Shown here one piece after another: positions 41,844 through 49,956 of a DNA stretch of 64,000 bases. Numbering within the stretch: position 1 is the stretch's first letter; each line of letters opens with the position of its first letter. The DNA comes from Pseudophaeobacter arcticus DSM 23566 (GTDB lineage Bacteria; Pseudomonadota; Alphaproteobacteria; Rhodobacterales; Rhodobacteraceae). The notes under the pieces are model-generated. The model searched no databases. It was not told where the DNA came from and was given only the letters and a program-made list of their open reading frames with translations. The stretch covers positions 338,068 to 402,067 of the forward strand of contig NZ_KI421507.1 of assembly GCF_000473205.1 (NCBI RefSeq). The letters run 5' to 3'. Made by a program: the position numbers and the translations under genes.

Positions 41844-42976
41844 CGGCTGCGGCGCCCAAGGCCCGCACGCTCGACATCCTCGCGCAGCTCATTGGCTTTC
41901 CAACGGTTAGCGCCGAGAGCAATCTGGCGCTGATTGACTATGCGGAGGACCTGCTCAAGACGGCGGGGTTCGAGACCTGTCGTCTTGGAGATCCCGATCT
42001 TCCAAAGGCGGGGGTGATGGCGCGGATTGGTCCCAAAGGTCCGGGCGGCGTGATGCTGTCGGCCCATAGCGACGTTGTACCCGTCGAGGGGCAGGACTGG
42101 ACTTGCCCGCCGTTTGAAATGACGCGCGCGCAAGGACGGGTCTATGGGCGCGGCAGCACCGACATGAAGGGGTTTCTGGCCTCCATCTTGTCCCTGGCGG
42201 AGCGCGCCGGCGAGGCGTCCCTCGCCCAGCCTTTGATGCTGGCGATCTCCTACGATGAGGAGGTCGGATGCCAGGGTATTCGCAGGATGATGCCGGGGAT
42301 CGAGGCGCTTGGCTGGCACCCGGACCTGTGCATCGTTGGCGAGCCAACGTCCATGCATCCGGCCATCGGTCATAAGGGCAAGGCGGCGTTTCGTGCCACT
42401 TGCCACGGCGAGGCGGGCCATTCGGCGCTTGCCCCGCGTTTTGTGAACGCGCTGCATCTGGCCGGGGACGTGCTGACCGCGCTGCGCGCCCTGCAGGATG
42501 AATACGCCAGCTCAGGCACGCGGGATGGGTCCTATGACATTCCCTATTCCACCGTTCACGCGGGAAAAATGATGGGCGGTACGGCGCTCAACATCGTGCC
42601 AGACCACGCCGAGATCGAGTTCGAGTTGCGCCACCTGCCAATCGACCAGCCTGAGATATTCGAGACCCGGCTTGCCGGGCAGATCGGCGCGACTGCTGGT
42701 GTTGAGATCACGTGCACCAACACCTACCCCGGTCTGGAGGTGTCGCTGGATGCGCCAGAGGTCGTGCGGGTTGCAGCACTTTGCGGCACCAAGACGCCGA
42801 TCAAGGTTGCCTTTGGCACCGAGGCTGGCTTTTTTGCGGCGCTTGGCATCCCGACGGTTGTGTGTGGCCCCGGCGACATGGCGGGGCAGGGGCATAAGGC
42901 CGACGAGTATCTGGAAGAGGCACAGCTGGCCGCCTGTGACGGGATGATGGACCGCCTGCTGGCCGAGCTAAGCTGA
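41840..42976 (+). CDS. argE: M20-family deacylase, acetylornithine deacetylase-like
   Basis: A 378-residue binuclear zinc hydrolase of the ArgE/DapE/CPG2 family. The metal ligands are in SAHSDVVP (His), GRGSTDMKG (Asp), SYDEEVGCQG (Glu pair), VGEPTS (Glu) and GHKADEYL (His). The inserted dimerisation domain is present (GHSALAPRFVNALHLA). By family it removes an acetyl group from N-acetylornithine; its linkage to an amine-dehydrogenase gene rather than to arginine genes suggests another N-acylated substrate, perhaps an acyl-amine. Confidence 0.9.
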   Translation: MTAAAPKARTLDILAQLIGFPTVSAESNLALIDYAEDLLKTAGFETCRLGDPDLPKAGVMARIGPKGPGGVMLSAHSDVVPVEGQDWTCPPFEMTRAQGRVYGRGSTDMKGFLASILSLAERAGEASLAQPLMLAISYDEEVGCQGIRRMMPGIEALGWHPDLCIVGEPTSMHPAIGHKGKAAFRATCHGEAGHSALAPRFVNALHLAGDVLTALRALQDEYASSGTRDGSYDIPYSTVHAGKMMGGTALNIVPDHAEIEFELRHLPIDQPEIFETRLAGQIGATAGVEITCTNTYPGLEVSLDAPEVVRVAALCGTKTPIKVAFGTEAGFFAALGIPTVVCGPGDMAGQGHKADEYLEEAQLAACDGMMDRLLAELS

Positions 42977-42982
42977 TCCGCC

Positions 42983-43912
42983 TTAGCGTGTCTTGAGAAG
43001 TTTTGGCATATGTGCGGAGATCCAATCATTCGCATGAGTCAGAAAGGCGTCGTGCAGCTGGATCCGGGTGCTGCTGGCGATGGACAGCAAGCCCATCTTC
43101 ATGGGGCGGTGGTCACCGGATAGTGGCAGGAACCGCATGGGCTTGCCATCTGGCGCCAGATCGTTCACCGGACGGATGTTCACGATTGAATAGCCAAAGC
43201 CGTTCGCGACCAGCCCCCGCATGACTGCCATGTCCTGTGTCCGCTCTGCGATGTTGACGCGCAGCCCTGCGCGGGTAAAAAATGACAGGAAATAATCCGC
43301 ACTATATGGCAGATCCAGTAGGACCATCGGATAGTCTGCGAGCTCTTCTATCGCGATCGACTGTTGATCGGCCAGGGGATGGGTTTCGCTCAGCGCGACC
43401 AGGGGCGGTAGGCTCAACATCGGGTGAAAACTCAGGTCGCGAGGCAGATCCAGATCATAGGTCAGCGCCACATCGATCTTGGCCTGCCGCAGCAGAATGA
43501 AAAGCTCTGATTGGTTGGCTTCGATCTGGCTGATGCGGACCTCGCTGTACTGGTCGCTAAAGCTCCGCCGGAGACCCGGTAGCACAACCTGTGCAAAGGT
43601 GCTCAGGCAGCCGATCGACAGCGGCCCGCGGATCGACCCGGAAAGAGATGCGGCAAGGTCGGCAAGCCCCGCAGCCTGTTGCAGAACGCCCTTTGCGTGA
43701 TCAAGCATTGCGTGACCTGCCGGCGTCGGCGTCAGGCCCTGTGCGTGATGCCGCACAAAAAGCATGACCCCCAGTTCCTCCTCAAGCTGCGATACGCTTG
43801 CCGAGATGGACGGGGAGGACACGTTTAGCAAATGCGACGCTGCCGTGATACTGCCAGTTTCGCCAACAGCCACAAAGTACTCGATCTGGCGCAAAGTGTA
43901 TCTGATAGGCAT
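42983..43912 (-). CDS. LysR-family transcriptional regulator
   Basis: A 309-residue LTTR with an N-terminal HTH (YTLRQIEYFVAVGETGSITA, then LLNVSSPSISASVSQLEEELG) and a substrate-binding effector domain. It is convergent with the ArgE-like gene and divergent from potA across a 493-bp spacer that contains a T-N11-A dyad. It probably regulates the amine cluster and the Pot importer. Confidence 0.92.
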   Translation of the reverse strand: MPIRYTLRQIEYFVAVGETGSITAASHLLNVSSPSISASVSQLEEELGVMLFVRHHAQGLTPTPAGHAMLDHAKGVLQQAAGLADLAASLSGSIRGPLSIGCLSTFAQVVLPGLRRSFSDQYSEVRISQIEANQSELFILLRQAKIDVALTYDLDLPRDLSFHPMLSLPPLVALSETHPLADQQSIAIEELADYPMVLLDLPYSADYFLSFFTRAGLRVNIAERTQDMAVMRGLVANGFGYSIVNIRPVNDLAPDGKPMRFLPLSGDHRPMKMGLLSIASSTRIQLHDAFLTHANDWISAHMPKLLKTR

Positions 43913-44405
43913 GTTGTTACCCTAGTTCCATATTGGTCGGTCCAGCGGCCAAAACCGCACCGGGCGGGGCGGCAATCATCTCTGGGTGACGCGCCGGTAC
44001 CGAAGTATCGAGTGGGAGCTGGCCGAAAGCAACGATCTATCCTGTCCGCCGCAGCTTAGCCAGCGGTGAGGTAAGGCATCGTTTCCCACCGTGCATTTCT
44101 GATTAAAAATTAGGCTCTGAACCATGTAAACGCGCAAGCGCTGTCTGACCGGCAAGGGCAGGCATGGAGATGCCGCGCACCGGGGGACCGCTATATCTAG
44201 CCTCAATTCCTGAAGAATTTTGAGTTTTGGGCCAAAACAACGGCAAATTTTAGTGCCGCGTTTAGCCCCTGCCTAATCAGCGATTTCGCAACTACTCATT
44301 TACCTGTCCCGCTGACGCGGCCTTTATCCGTTCATCAAAATGACCTGCCACGCGACCTTCTATCTCTTTTGAGGCTGGTGGCAGGGCTAGAACGGGATAA
44401 GCCAT
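43913..44405. promoter_or_regulatory. Long divergent regulatory region lysR / potA
   Basis: A 493-bp spacer without a convincing gene. It contains A/T-rich blocks near 44100-44115 and 44210-44260, the 15-bp dyad at 44224-44238 and a modest ribosome site before ATG 44406. Its length is well above the typical spacing in this window, suggesting multiple regulatory sites or an untranslated leader. Confidence 0.5.
44224..44238. promoter_or_regulatory. Putative LysR operator (perfect dyad)
   Basis: GTTTTGG-G-CCAAAAC, seven-base arms in perfect symmetry, with T-N11-A (T44225, A44237). Placed between the divergent lysR and potA genes. Confidence 0.55.
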
Positions 44406-45479
44406 ATGCAAGATTTGAACGCAGTTGAAGTGATCGAAGTTTCCAAGAGTATTGGATCCTTCGATGCACTAAGCTCGGTCAGCTTTGACATTCGCGAGAA
44501 CGAATTTTTCACCATGCTGGGGCCATCGGGCTGCGGCAAGACCACGCTGTTGCGGATGATGGCAGGCTTTGAGACGCCCGATACTGGCAGCCTGCGCCTG
44601 CACGGTCGCGACATCGTCGATATCCCGCCGCATAAGCGCCGGGTGAATACCGTGTTCCAAAGCTATGCGTTGTTTCCACATATGACACTGGAGCAAAACG
44701 TGGCCTTCGGGCTGGAGAACCTGGGCTGGGACAGGGCTCGGATCAAATCCCGTGTCGGTGAGATTCTGGACCGCGTGCATATGGGGCAGTTTGCCAAGCG
44801 CAAGCCGGCACAGCTCTCGGGGGGGCAGCGGCAGCGTGTGGCGCTGGCCCGCGCATTGGCCCCCGAACCCGAAGTGCTGTTGCTGGACGAGCCGCTCTCG
44901 GCGCTGGACCTGAAACTGCGGCAGGCGATGCGCGACGAGCTGCGCAGCCTGCAACGCGATACGGGGATTACATTTGTGTTTGTGACCCACGACCAGGAAG
45001 AAGCGCTGGACATGTCCGACCGGATCGCCGTTCTTGGCGCTGGCCAGGTGCAACAGATCGGCACGCCGACAGAGATCTACGAAGAGCCGGTCAATCGCTT
45101 CGTGGCTGATTTTGTTGGTGAAACCAATTTTCTCGACGTTGAGGTTCTGGCGGCGGCGGATCACAGGGCCACTGTGCGGACGCCCTTTGGCCAAGTTATT
45201 GAAATCCCGGCACCTGTGGATGTGGGCAAGGGGCGTGCAACCCTGTCGATCCGCCCCGAAAAGCTGAGCCTGGGAGACCAGGTGGAGGGCATCGACTTCA
45301 CTGCGGAGGTGCTCCAGAAACACTATCTGGGCGGATACACCCATTACGTCCTGGAAGCGCATGGCACGCAACTGCGGGCCTCGCGTCGCAATGCCTCGCG
45401 CGAGGGTGACACGATTGCGGTGGGCAGTACCGTGCATGTCGGATTTGTTGAACATTCAGCCCGAGTGCTGGGCTCATGA
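44406..45479 (+). CDS. potA: Polyamine-type ABC transporter ATPase (PotA)
   Basis: A 357-residue ATPase of the PotA/FbpC group. Walker A GPSGCGKTT, signature LSGGQRQR and Walker B LLLDEPLSALDLKLR are intact, and a C-terminal TOBE domain (ISIRPEKLSL-like) follows. It overlaps potB by 4 nt. With PotB, PotC and PotD it makes a complete importer for spermidine/putrescine-like cations. It probably feeds the adjacent amine-catabolic genes. Confidence 0.92.
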   Translation: MQDLNAVEVIEVSKSIGSFDALSSVSFDIRENEFFTMLGPSGCGKTTLLRMMAGFETPDTGSLRLHGRDIVDIPPHKRRVNTVFQSYALFPHMTLEQNVAFGLENLGWDRARIKSRVGEILDRVHMGQFAKRKPAQLSGGQRQRVALARALAPEPEVLLLDEPLSALDLKLRQAMRDELRSLQRDTGITFVFVTHDQEEALDMSDRIAVLGAGQVQQIGTPTEIYEEPVNRFVADFVGETNFLDVEVLAAADHRATVRTPFGQVIEIPAPVDVGKGRATLSIRPEKLSLGDQVEGIDFTAEVLQKHYLGGYTHYVLEAHGTQLRASRRNASREGDTIAVGSTVHVGFVEHSARVLGS

Positions 45480-46393
45480 GCGATGCCGGTCATGCCAGCC
45501 CCGCTGTGCCCCGTCGTCGGCGCGCGCTGAACCTTGCCTATCTCGGGCTTGTGCCGTCCTGGCTGCTCATGGGCTTTGCCCTGCTAATGCCGATCATGAT
45601 CGTCGCCGCCGTTTCCGTCTCGACGCGCGGAGCCTATGGCGGTTTTGATTGGGGCTTTGATCTCACGGGATACCGACAGATCCTGTTCAACGAGGGCTGG
45701 ACCGGCGAGATGGAATTCACGCCGCAATACCTCATGATCATCCTGCGCACGCTTTTGCTGGCGGCGGTGACAACGATCATTTGCCTGAGCCTCGCGGTGC
45801 CGGTCGCCTATTACATCGCGCAGCAACCGGCGCGCCGCAAGTCACTGATGGTGTATCTTGTCACCCTGCCGTTCTGGATGTCGATGATTTTGCGGGTCTA
45901 TGCCTGGATGATCATTCTGGGAAAAGACGGCCCGCTGCCGCGTTTCCTGGAGATCTTTGGTGCGCCGCAGGGGTTGAGCCTGATGTATAACGACGGCGCA
46001 ACGCTGGCAGCCATGGTCTATACTTACATCCCGCTGATGGTGCTGCCGGTCTTTGCCTCGATCGAGAAGCTGGACGGCACGCTGATCGAAGCCGCGCATG
46101 ATCTTTACGGCAACCGCTGGGTGACGCTGCGGCGGGTGATCCTGCCGCTGACGGCGCCGGGCATTGCCTCGGGGGCGATCCTCGTTTTTGTGCCGGCGCT
46201 GGGCGCGGTGCTTGAGCCGATCCTGATGGGGGGCGGCAAGCAGATGATGATGGGGTCTCTGATCCAGCTTCAATTTGGCGGTGGGCGCAATTGGCCCTTT
46301 GGGTCAGCCATCGCCGTGATGCTGCTTGTCTTTGTCATGATCGTGCTGATTGTTCTGGCCCGCCGGGCCGCTCTCAATGAGGCAACGACATGA
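45476..46393 (+). CDS. potB: Polyamine-type ABC transporter permease (PotB)
   Basis: A 305-residue inner-membrane permease with six predicted helices, an N-terminal LGLVPSWLLMGFALLMPIMI segment and the EAA loop EAAHDLYGNRWVTLRRVILPL. The Pot-type loop LYNDGAT-like LMYNDGATL is present. The start and stop each overlap the neighbouring genes by 4 nt. Confidence 0.92.
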   Translation: MSDAGHASPAVPRRRRALNLAYLGLVPSWLLMGFALLMPIMIVAAVSVSTRGAYGGFDWGFDLTGYRQILFNEGWTGEMEFTPQYLMIILRTLLLAAVTTIICLSLAVPVAYYIAQQPARRKSLMVYLVTLPFWMSMILRVYAWMIILGKDGPLPRFLEIFGAPQGLSLMYNDGATLAAMVYTYIPLMVLPVFASIEKLDGTLIEAAHDLYGNRWVTLRRVILPLTAPGIASGAILVFVPALGAVLEPILMGGGKQMMMGSLIQLQFGGGRNWPFGSAIAVMLLVFVMIVLIVLARRAALNEATT

Positions 46394-47193
46394 GCCGCAG
46401 GCATGACGTCAAACGCTATCCCGGCCTCGGGATCCTGAGTGTGGCCTTCTTTACCTATCTCTATGCGCCGCTTCTGATTGTGGTGATCTATTCGTTCAAC
46501 GCCAACCGGATCACCGGTGTCTGGACCGAGTTCTCGGTCAAATGGTACGGCTCTGCGCTCAACAACAGTGCGCTGATGGCCGCTGTGGAGACCTCTCTGA
46601 TCGTGGCGGGCATCGCCACGGTGGTGGCCACAACCATCGCGCTGATGGCGGCCATGGCGATCATTCGCGGCAAAAACCTGCGCTTTCGCAGGCTGTCTGA
46701 AACGGTGGTCAACCTGCCGCTGCTGCTGCCAGAGATCGTTCTGGCGGTGGCCACGCTGATCCTGTTTTCGCTGATCGGGTTGCAAAATGGGCTGCTCAAG
46801 CTGGTGATTGCGCATTCGGCCTTTTGCACCCCCTTTGCCTTCCTGCCAATCCGTGCCCGTCTACAGGGGATGTCGCTGGATTTCGAAGAGGCAGCCACCG
46901 ATCTTTATGCGCCGCGCTGGACGGTCTTTCGCCGCGTCACCCTGCCGTTGATTTTCCCGGGGCTGTTCTCGGGGGCAATGCTGGCCTTTCTGATTTCGAT
47001 GGATGACTTCATCACCTCCAATATGCTGGCCTCGGGCGGGACCACGACGCTGCCGGTCTATATCTTCTCGCTGATCCGTGCGGGCACCTCGCCGGAACTC
47101 AATGCCATCGCGACGCTGTTGATTGCGGCCTCTCTGGTGCTGGCGACGGTTGCGCTGACACTCGCGTCGCGTAGCGCGCGAGAGCCAAACTGA
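46390..47193 (+). CDS. potC: Polyamine-type ABC transporter permease (PotC)
   Basis: A 267-residue second permease. The N-terminus YLYAPLLIVVIYSFNANR is the PotC/FbpB hallmark, and the EAA loop reads EAATDLYAPRWTVFRRVTLPL. The MDDFITSNMLASGGTTTLPVYIFS segment is highly typical of PotC. Followed after 45 nt by the binding protein. Confidence 0.93.
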   Translation: MSRRHDVKRYPGLGILSVAFFTYLYAPLLIVVIYSFNANRITGVWTEFSVKWYGSALNNSALMAAVETSLIVAGIATVVATTIALMAAMAIIRGKNLRFRRLSETVVNLPLLLPEIVLAVATLILFSLIGLQNGLLKLVIAHSAFCTPFAFLPIRARLQGMSLDFEEAATDLYAPRWTVFRRVTLPLIFPGLFSGAMLAFLISMDDFITSNMLASGGTTTLPVYIFSLIRAGTSPELNAIATLLIAASLVLATVALTLASRSAREPN

Positions 47194-47238
47194 TTTCACC
47201 ACACCACATAACAACAAGCCCCCAACAGGAGAGAGAAC

Positions 47239-48255
47239 ATGAAAAAACTGATGACGGGAACCGCGCTTTCACTTTGCCTAGCATCTCCGGCGTTGGCCGA
47301 AGGAAGCCTGAACATCTACGCATGGTCGGAATCCATCGCCCCTGAGCTGATTGAGAAATTTGCGAAAGAATACGACGTGGACGTCAGCCTCGACGGCTAC
47401 TCTTCGAACGAAGATTTGCTGACCAAGCTGCAGGCGGGCGCGTCGGGCTACGACATCGCCGCGCCGTCACAGCACTTCCTGCGGATCATGATCGACGAAG
47501 GTCTGATCGAGAATTTTGCGGCCAACGAGTTGGAGGCCTATGCCAATATTGACGAACGCTGGCGCAACCAGTGGTGGGACGAAGGCCAGGAATATTCGAT
47601 CCCGATGGCCTATGGCACGGCAGGCTTTGCCGTGAACACCGCCGAGTATGACGGACCAACTGACAGCCTGAAATATTTCTTTGAACCCGGCGAAGGTCTG
47701 ACGGGCAAGATCGCTTTGCTGTCCTATCCTGATGAGGTCATCGGGGCGGCGCAAATGTATCTGGGCGTGCCTTTCTGCTCCGAGGATCCAGCCGAGATGA
47801 AGAAGGTTCTGGATCTGTTGATGGCGCAGAAGGATGCGGTTTCGGTCTATTCCTCGGACAATATCGCGACCCGCCTCAGCTCGGGCGAGGTGGCGACCCA
47901 TTTCTGGTGGGACGGCGAAGTGGTCCGCGCCATCGCCGACGGTGCGCCGGTGGAATACGCCATGCCCAAGGAAGGTCTGGTTGGCTGGATCGACAGCCTT
48001 GTGATCCCCAAGGGCGCACCGAACCGCGAGAATGCGATCAAGTTCATCGAATTCATCTCGACCCCCGAGAACGCAACCATCGAGATGAACCACTACGCCC
48101 ATTCTTCGCCGATGCAGGTGATCGAAGCCGACAAGATTTACACCGAAGAAGTCGCCCCGGCGCTCTATCCCACGGTGCCAGTGGAAATGTCGCGCACCTG
48201 TAGCCCCAAAGCGCAGGATCTTGTGACCCGCGTCTGGACGCAGCTGCTGCAGTAA
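47239..48255 (+). CDS. potD: Polyamine-type ABC transporter binding protein (PotD)
   Basis: A 338-residue periplasmic protein with a short Sec signal (LMTGTALSLCLASPALA). The PotD/PotF start LNIYAWSESIAPELIEKF, then YDIAAPSQHFLRIMID, and SIPMAYGTAGFAVNT are visible. Strong ribosome site AGGAGAG. PotD proteins bind polyamines through Asp/Glu and aromatic residues, but which amine is bound here is not determined. A GC hairpin follows the stop. Confidence 0.92.
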   Translation: MKKLMTGTALSLCLASPALAEGSLNIYAWSESIAPELIEKFAKEYDVDVSLDGYSSNEDLLTKLQAGASGYDIAAPSQHFLRIMIDEGLIENFAANELEAYANIDERWRNQWWDEGQEYSIPMAYGTAGFAVNTAEYDGPTDSLKYFFEPGEGLTGKIALLSYPDEVIGAAQMYLGVPFCSEDPAEMKKVLDLLMAQKDAVSVYSSDNIATRLSSGEVATHFWWDGEVVRAIADGAPVEYAMPKEGLVGWIDSLVIPKGAPNRENAIKFIEFISTPENATIEMNHYAHSSPMQVIEADKIYTEEVAPALYPTVPVEMSRTCSPKAQDLVTRVWTQLLQ

Positions 48256-48263
48256 TACCACCA

Positions 48264-48288
48264 GCGGGGGCCGCTCTCAGGCCCCCGC
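48264..48288 (+). other. GC-rich hairpin after potD
   Basis: A perfect 9-bp G/C stem GCGGGGGCC (48264-48272) with GGCCCCCGC (48280-48288), loop GCTCTCA. No T-tract follows, and a ribosome site (GGAGGA) begins 5 nt later. It resembles the stems after the other two binding-protein genes. Confidence 0.6.
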
Positions 48289-48303
48289 ATTCCGGAGGAA
48301 AAT

Positions 48304-49956
48304 ATGCCCGCCAATCTCGTCATTCTGAATGCAAAGATCCGCCCGCTCTTTGCTGCCAAAGGCACAACGGCGCTTGCCGTCCGCGACGGGCGCATCAAGG
48401 CCATGGGAGGTGACGCTGACATTCGGGGCGAAATCGGCCCGGACACGCAGGTAATCGACGCGGGCGGACGCGAGCTGCTTCCCGGTTTCATCGAGAGCCA
48501 CCTGCATCTGTTCATGGGGGGCGCGTCGCTGTCGATGCTGAACCTCGGTGAGACTTTTGGGTTTGAGGCCACGCGCGAGGCCTTCCTGGCCTTTATTGAA
48601 CAAAACCCGGCAGATGACCTGATCTCGGGGTTTGCCACCAACTACACCATTTTTGGGGAGGACCGCCGCCCCAATCGGCATGATCTGGACCGGATCTGTG
48701 CGGATCGTCCGATCTGTCTGAACTCAGTCGACCTGCATTGCGCCTGGGCCAATACCCGCGCGTTGGAACTGGCAGGCATCCTGCAGGGCGCCGACGTCGG
48801 AGCAGGGGCTGAGGTGGTGATGGGCGAGGACGGGCTGGCCACCGGAGAGTTGCGGGAATTTGCCGCCATGCAGCGGGTCAAGTCGCTGTCGCGGCTGCAG
48901 GGGCGCGACGGGATGGATCAACTGGGGCTGGATGAGGTGCCGCAAGAGCACCGCGCCTATGACCGTGCGCTGATTGCCGAGGCTGGCGCCTATTGCGCGC
49001 GTCACGGCATCACCCATGCGGTCAACATGGATGGCACACCGTATCAGGCCGGGCTGATGCGCGAGCTGGCACTGGCGGGCAACATGCCCGTACGGGTGAG
49101 CCTGCCGCTCAAGCTGGTGGAGGCTGACGGCCCCGAAGGTGTGGCCCGGATCGAACAGTTCGGTGCCGAGGTCCCCGGCTGGCTGAGCTTTGGTCGGATC
49201 AAACTGTTTATGGATGGCGTCTACGACACCTGGACGGCGCTCACCGTGAGCGATTACCCCGACAAGCCCGGCTTTCGCTCGGAGCCCTTGATCGCGCCGG
49301 AGGTTTTCAAGGCAATTTGCATCGAAGCCGACCGGCGCGGTCTTCAGGTTGCCACCCACGCGGTGGGAGACGGTGCCGTGCGTGCCAGCATTGACGGATA
49401 CGAGGCGGTAGCGCAGGCCAACGGCCCGCGCGATGCCCGCCACCGGATTGAACATATCGACACGATTGATCCAGAAGATCTGGAACGGCTAAAGCCCCTG
49501 GGCATCGTTGCCTCCATGCAGCCGGTGCATCCGCCGGGATCGGCGGGGCTGCCGCTGGAACCCACCACATCCATCATGGGGCGGGACCGTTGGGCAAATG
49601 CGTTTCCCTGGCGCAAGATCCGTGACCGGGATGTGCCGCTTGCCTTTGGCACCGATTGGCCAGTGTCGCCGCTTTCACCGCTCTACGCCATCCATTGCGC
49701 CCTGACCCGTGCGCCCTGGGCCGAGGATATGCCGGATCAGCGGATCAGCCTTGACGCCTGTCTTGCGGCGTATTCGATGGGCGGCGCCTATGCGGATTTC
49801 TGCGAAACGCGGCGCGGCGCGCTGAAGCCTGGATATGACGCCGATCTGGTGCTGATCGACGGGGCCTTGGAAGACCTCGCAGAGAGCGCCGAGGCGGCTT
49901 CGGTCTTCATGACGCTGTGCAATGGAGAGATAACCTATGGGGCAGACCGTGCATAA
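48304..49956 (+). CDS. Amidohydrolase family protein (YtcJ-like)
   Basis: A 550-residue metal-dependent hydrolase of the amidohydrolase-3/YtcJ group. The N-terminal beta-sandwich ends in ELLPGFIESHLHLF with the HxH metal pair, GRIKLFMDG holds a conserved Lys region, and ATHAVGDGAV, HRIEHIDTID and FGTDWPVSPLSP hold the further His and Asp ligands. The family includes N-substituted formamide deformylases and other amidases with unknown substrates. GGAGGA ribosome site. It overlaps the GMC gene by 20 nt, so the two are co-translated. Confidence 0.88.
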   Translation: MPANLVILNAKIRPLFAAKGTTALAVRDGRIKAMGGDADIRGEIGPDTQVIDAGGRELLPGFIESHLHLFMGGASLSMLNLGETFGFEATREAFLAFIEQNPADDLISGFATNYTIFGEDRRPNRHDLDRICADRPICLNSVDLHCAWANTRALELAGILQGADVGAGAEVVMGEDGLATGELREFAAMQRVKSLSRLQGRDGMDQLGLDEVPQEHRAYDRALIAEAGAYCARHGITHAVNMDGTPYQAGLMRELALAGNMPVRVSLPLKLVEADGPEGVARIEQFGAEVPGWLSFGRIKLFMDGVYDTWTALTVSDYPDKPGFRSEPLIAPEVFKAICIEADRRGLQVATHAVGDGAVRASIDGYEAVAQANGPRDARHRIEHIDTIDPEDLERLKPLGIVASMQPVHPPGSAGLPLEPTTSIMGRDRWANAFPWRKIRDRDVPLAFGTDWPVSPLSPLYAIHCALTRAPWAEDMPDQRISLDACLAAYSMGGAYADFCETRRGALKPGYDADLVLIDGALEDLAESAEAASVFMTLCNGEITYGADRA

